Position numbers and translations under genes: made by a program. Under the pieces are notes generated by a model. The model was given only the letters and a program-made list of their open reading frames with translations, did no database searches and was not told where the DNA came from. Positions 12,198 through 14,656 of a stretch of 14,656 nucleotides of DNA are shown piece by piece. Every line of letters begins with the position of its first letter. Positions within the stretch are counted from its first letter, which is position 1. Source of the stretch: an uncultured bacterium (GTDB lineage Bacteria > Cyanobacteriota > Vampirovibrionia > Gastranaerophilales > Gastranaerophilaceae); assembly GCA_900550295.1 (NCBI GenBank), contig URRM01000039.1:1-14656 (forward strand), read 5' to 3'.

Positions 12198-13913
12198 TTA
12201 TTGGTTTGACTTAAATAATTTGAATGTTACGTCTACTTTAAATCCAATTTCATCAGTGGATGAAATTTTAATTTGTCCGTTCATAGCTTCGACAAGACCT
12301 TTTACGATAAATAGTCCTAATCCTGTACCTCTTGTTGTTCTTGTTGTTTTGTCATCAATTCTTATAAATTTTCCGAACAAACTTTTAAGTTTTTCTTCCG
12401 GAATCTTGTCGCATTGATTAGATACCGTAATGGTTGCTTCTTCATTATTGTAAGAGCCTGAAATAATAATAGGAGTGTCTTCTTTTGAATATTTAACGGC
12501 ATTTTCGACAAGGTTTACAATAACTTGTTCAGCTCTATCCTTATCGGCAATTACTAATGGAAAATCATCAGGCATTTCGTTTCGAATTTCTTTTTCTTGA
12601 GTATTTTTTACTAATGTAATTGATGAGGCGACAGAGTCCGAAATCCAAACCGGTTCTAATGAAACTCTGATTCTAGCTCGTTCGATATCAGGAATTACCA
12701 ATAAATCTTCAATAAGTCGTTTTAATCGTTCAGATTGGCGTTTTATTGTTCGTAGAGATTTTATTTTGGTTTCTTCGTCAATGACAATGTCTGTTCTTAG
12801 TAATCTGGAAGTGTAGCCTTGAATACTTGTTAATGGAGTTCTAAGTTCGTGACTCACTGTATCAATAAGGTTTGAACGAAATTCATTAAGCTGTTCTAAC
12901 TTAACATTTTGTTCTTTTAGCTGTAAGTATGATTTATGAATTTCAGATGCCATTTTGTTGAATTCTGAAGTTAAAAATACGATTTCGTACGGTGTAAAAA
13001 TACTCTTTAACAATCGAATACGTCTTTCGTAACTACCTTTTGACATTGCCATAATACCTTTAAATAATTGGCGAATGTTAATGTACATAAAATAGATGTA
13101 CAAGCCGACAACAATAAAGATACTTAATGCAGAAGCAAATACAGCCATTAAAAGTTTAATTCTGCTATCGTTAATAGTATTACGTGTGATTTTTTCGGTT
13201 GTATTTACCAAAATCATAACATCTGGTGATGTTTTATGTATATAAGCAAGAGGCTGGTCTTTCAAATTACCATAAATCATTGCTCTATTATCTGTAATTT
13301 TATCCGGAATTAAATCTACAGATTGTTTGTAAATGTCTTCTGAAAAGTTGTGAGAGGCAATTAATTTACCTGTTGAGTCAAGTACATATATTTGTCTTGC
13401 GTTGTCTTCCAAGGATTTAAAAAGGTGTTTGTTTAAATCTTCATTTCTAAATGTTGCCACCAAGAATTGTTTATCTTTTGTTGGTACGATAATAGTGAAC
13501 TTGTTATTTGCTTTGTTTTCAACATCAAGTCTTTCCGCTTGTTCTTCTTTTGATATAAGTTTTAAATCATCATAGCTTGCAAAAGTATTTTGAATAGTTT
13601 GTATATAAGCCTTTTTAGCATCTTGTGTCGGAAAATAATTTAATGCGATACTAATTTGTTCAAGTTCGTTAGTGGCTGTTCTTGCAAAAATATCAACCTC
13701 GTTTGATACAACATTTGCAACAAGTTCTGCAGATTCTGTAAGTTGTCTTCTCATTGCGTGTTTATTAATATTGTTAATAACGATACCGCTAACAATCATC
13801 GGAATTAATACAGCGATAAACAATACGATTAATATTTGTTCTGCGATTTTTAATCGTTTCGGTTGAATTAATTTCCTAATTTTATTTAATTTTCGTAGTG
13901 TGTTCTTATTCAT
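12198..13913 (-). CDS. Membrane sensor histidine kinase
   Basis: The 571-residue kinase has a basic cytoplasmic start, a membrane helix (about 24-47), an extracytoplasmic region (about 50-252, Cache/PAS-like with YVLDSTGKLIASH near 176), a second helix (about 255-277), a HAMP-like linker (about 278-330), a dimerisation helix with the phospho-accepting H355 in SHELRTPLTSIQGY, and an ATPase domain. The N box is VNLVENAVKYS (N467, N471) and the G2 box is RGTGLGLFIVKG (528-539). The G1 box is atypical: VSNQCDKIPEE stands where DxGxG is usual, a variant also seen in some VanS/PhoR-like kinases. It overlaps the response regulator stop by one base and so is its likely partner. The signal sensed is unknown. 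Confidence 0.93.
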   Translation of the reverse strand: MNKNTLRKLNKIRKLIQPKRLKIAEQILIVLFIAVLIPMIVSGIVINNINKHAMRRQLTESAELVANVVSNEVDIFARTATNELEQISIALNYFPTQDAKKAYIQTIQNTFASYDDLKLISKEEQAERLDVENKANNKFTIIVPTKDKQFLVATFRNEDLNKHLFKSLEDNARQIYVLDSTGKLIASHNFSEDIYKQSVDLIPDKITDNRAMIYGNLKDQPLAYIHKTSPDVMILVNTTEKITRNTINDSRIKLLMAVFASALSIFIVVGLYIYFMYINIRQLFKGIMAMSKGSYERRIRLLKSIFTPYEIVFLTSEFNKMASEIHKSYLQLKEQNVKLEQLNEFRSNLIDTVSHELRTPLTSIQGYTSRLLRTDIVIDEETKIKSLRTIKRQSERLKRLIEDLLVIPDIERARIRVSLEPVWISDSVASSITLVKNTQEKEIRNEMPDDFPLVIADKDRAEQVIVNLVENAVKYSKEDTPIIISGSYNNEEATITVSNQCDKIPEEKLKSLFGKFIRIDDKTTRTTRGTGLGLFIVKGLVEAMNGQIKISSTDEIGFKVDVTFKLFKSNQ

Positions 13914-14629
13914 TATTCTTCTGCAAATGGAGTTAATTTATAACCAACATTTGTTACCGTATGTAGGTATTTTGGTGTTTTAACGTTTTCTTCAATTTTG
14001 TTTCTAAGTCCGCCAACGTGAACTCTCAACATTCTAACATCCTCGTTGCTATCATATCCCCAAACTTCATCTAATAAAGTTGCAAGAGTTACAGCATTGT
14101 TGAAGTGTTGCATTAAGCTGTATAAAATTTCAAATTCTGTAGGTGTTAATTTTACTCGTTTATTAACAATTGTACATTCTAAAGTGTCAGGGAATATTTG
14201 GATATCTCCAACATTTAAAACTTCATTTGATAGAGGATTTTCCTCTACTACTTGATTTCTGCGTAACAAAACTCTTATTCTAAGTAAAACTTCTTGAATA
14301 TCGAAAGGTTTAACCAAATAATCGTCAGCACCATTGTCAAATCCGTCAGTTTTGTCTTCAATTGTACCTTTTGCTGTAAGCATTAGAATTGGAATTGCAA
14401 GTTTTGCTTGGCGAATATTTTTGCAAACGTCAAAACCGTTCATCTTAGGCATCATTACGTCTAAAAGAATAAGGTCATAAGTGTTGTTAAGTGCTTTGTT
14501 TAAGCCCTCTAAACCGTCTTTTGCCGTATCTACAATATAACCGCTTTGGGCTATATCAAATTCTAGAAGTTCTCTAATTTCTTCGTCATCATCAACAATA
14601 AGTATTCTTTTTTTGTTGTAAATGTCCAT
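13913..14629 (-). CDS. OmpR/PhoB-family response regulator (RpaB-like)
   Basis: This 238-residue transcription factor has a receiver domain (about 7-120) with acidic D13-D15, phospho-acceptor D57 (LILLDVMMPKMNG), T85 and K107 (VKPFD). The C-terminal winged helix (about 140-234) contains LTPTEFEILYSLM, LLDEVWGY and VRMLRVHVGGLRNKIE with a final GYKL strand. All residues for phosphorylation are present. Sequence style recalls the cyanobacterial RpaA/RpaB group, but I cannot assign it to one. AGAGGG lies 5 nt before the ATG. It is the first gene of the regulator-kinase-tadA-DUF2400 operon; its promoter is cut by the window edge. Confidence 0.94.
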   Translation of the reverse strand: MDIYNKKRILIVDDDEEIRELLEFDIAQSGYIVDTAKDGLEGLNKALNNTYDLILLDVMMPKMNGFDVCKNIRQAKLAIPILMLTAKGTIEDKTDGFDNGADDYLVKPFDIQEVLLRIRVLLRRNQVVEENPLSNEVLNVGDIQIFPDTLECTIVNKRVKLTPTEFEILYSLMQHFNNAVTLATLLDEVWGYDSNEDVRMLRVHVGGLRNKIEENVKTPKYLHTVTNVGYKLTPFAEE

Positions 14630-14656
14630 ACATACCCTCTAATTTATATAAAAATT

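Noticed and set aside
12220..12417. Plus-strand frames opposite the histidine kinase and response regulator
   Set aside because: They are antisense to well-conserved genes and have no ribosome site or family likeness.

Overview
The window is AT-rich DNA (by eye about one third G+C), densely packed, with 18 protein-coding stretches, one candidate small RNA, and no phage, transposon or CRISPR signature. Gene content suggests a Gram-negative-type gut bacterium related to cyanobacteria, most likely a Gastranaerophilales (Melainabacteria/Vampirovibrionia) member. The pointers are a CHASE2 adenylate cyclase, a CsaB pyruvyltransferase, a DUF2400/TIGR02757 protein and RpaB-like two-component genes. 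This assignment is an inference from family distribution, not a proof. Position 1 cuts a gene, so the left side is a contig or window edge.

Left block (1-1434, minus strand): anti-sigma factor with a zinc-binding motif, ECF sigma factor, and a secreted Spy/CpxP-like protein whose visible C-terminal part resembles the PepSY/YpeB domain. The operon starts at a promoter with ECF-type elements (TGAAC-N16-CGTTATA), consistent with autoregulation. The layout recalls metal or envelope stress sensors such as CnrYXH. The Spy/YpeB junction may be a true fusion or an assembly chimera at the contig end.

Middle left (1545-5968): a Na+-coupled NSS-family amino acid transporter; a small unknown acidic/basic protein whose start codon lies in a perfect 12-bp hairpin; and a minus-strand operon of KDPG-type aldolase, PfkB sugar kinase and CsaB-like pyruvyltransferase. 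This would link ketodeoxy sugar-acid catabolism to pyruvylation of a surface polymer.

Middle right (6041-10694): a plus-strand pair, CHASE2 adenylate cyclase overlapping a single-domain receiver; then minus-strand genes for a small unknown protein, MtnA (methionine salvage), a membrane protein that looks split by a single-base frameshift in a G4 run, and RuvC. The ruvC promoter is placed so that its transcript should begin at the ATG.

Intergenic 10695-11021: the only long gene-free stretch. On the plus strand it holds a near-consensus promoter and, about 140 nt later, an intrinsic terminator with no gene between: a candidate sRNA. Two related 17-bp palindromes (AGTGT-N7-ACACT) occur there, one over a second ruvC promoter and one at the 5' end of the sRNA.

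Right block (11022-14629, minus strand): OmpR-family response regulator, membrane histidine kinase, tRNA adenosine deaminase TadA and a DUF2400 protein. Overlaps of 1 and 4 nt and a 10-nt gap make this one operon, ending near the terminator at 10988-11012.
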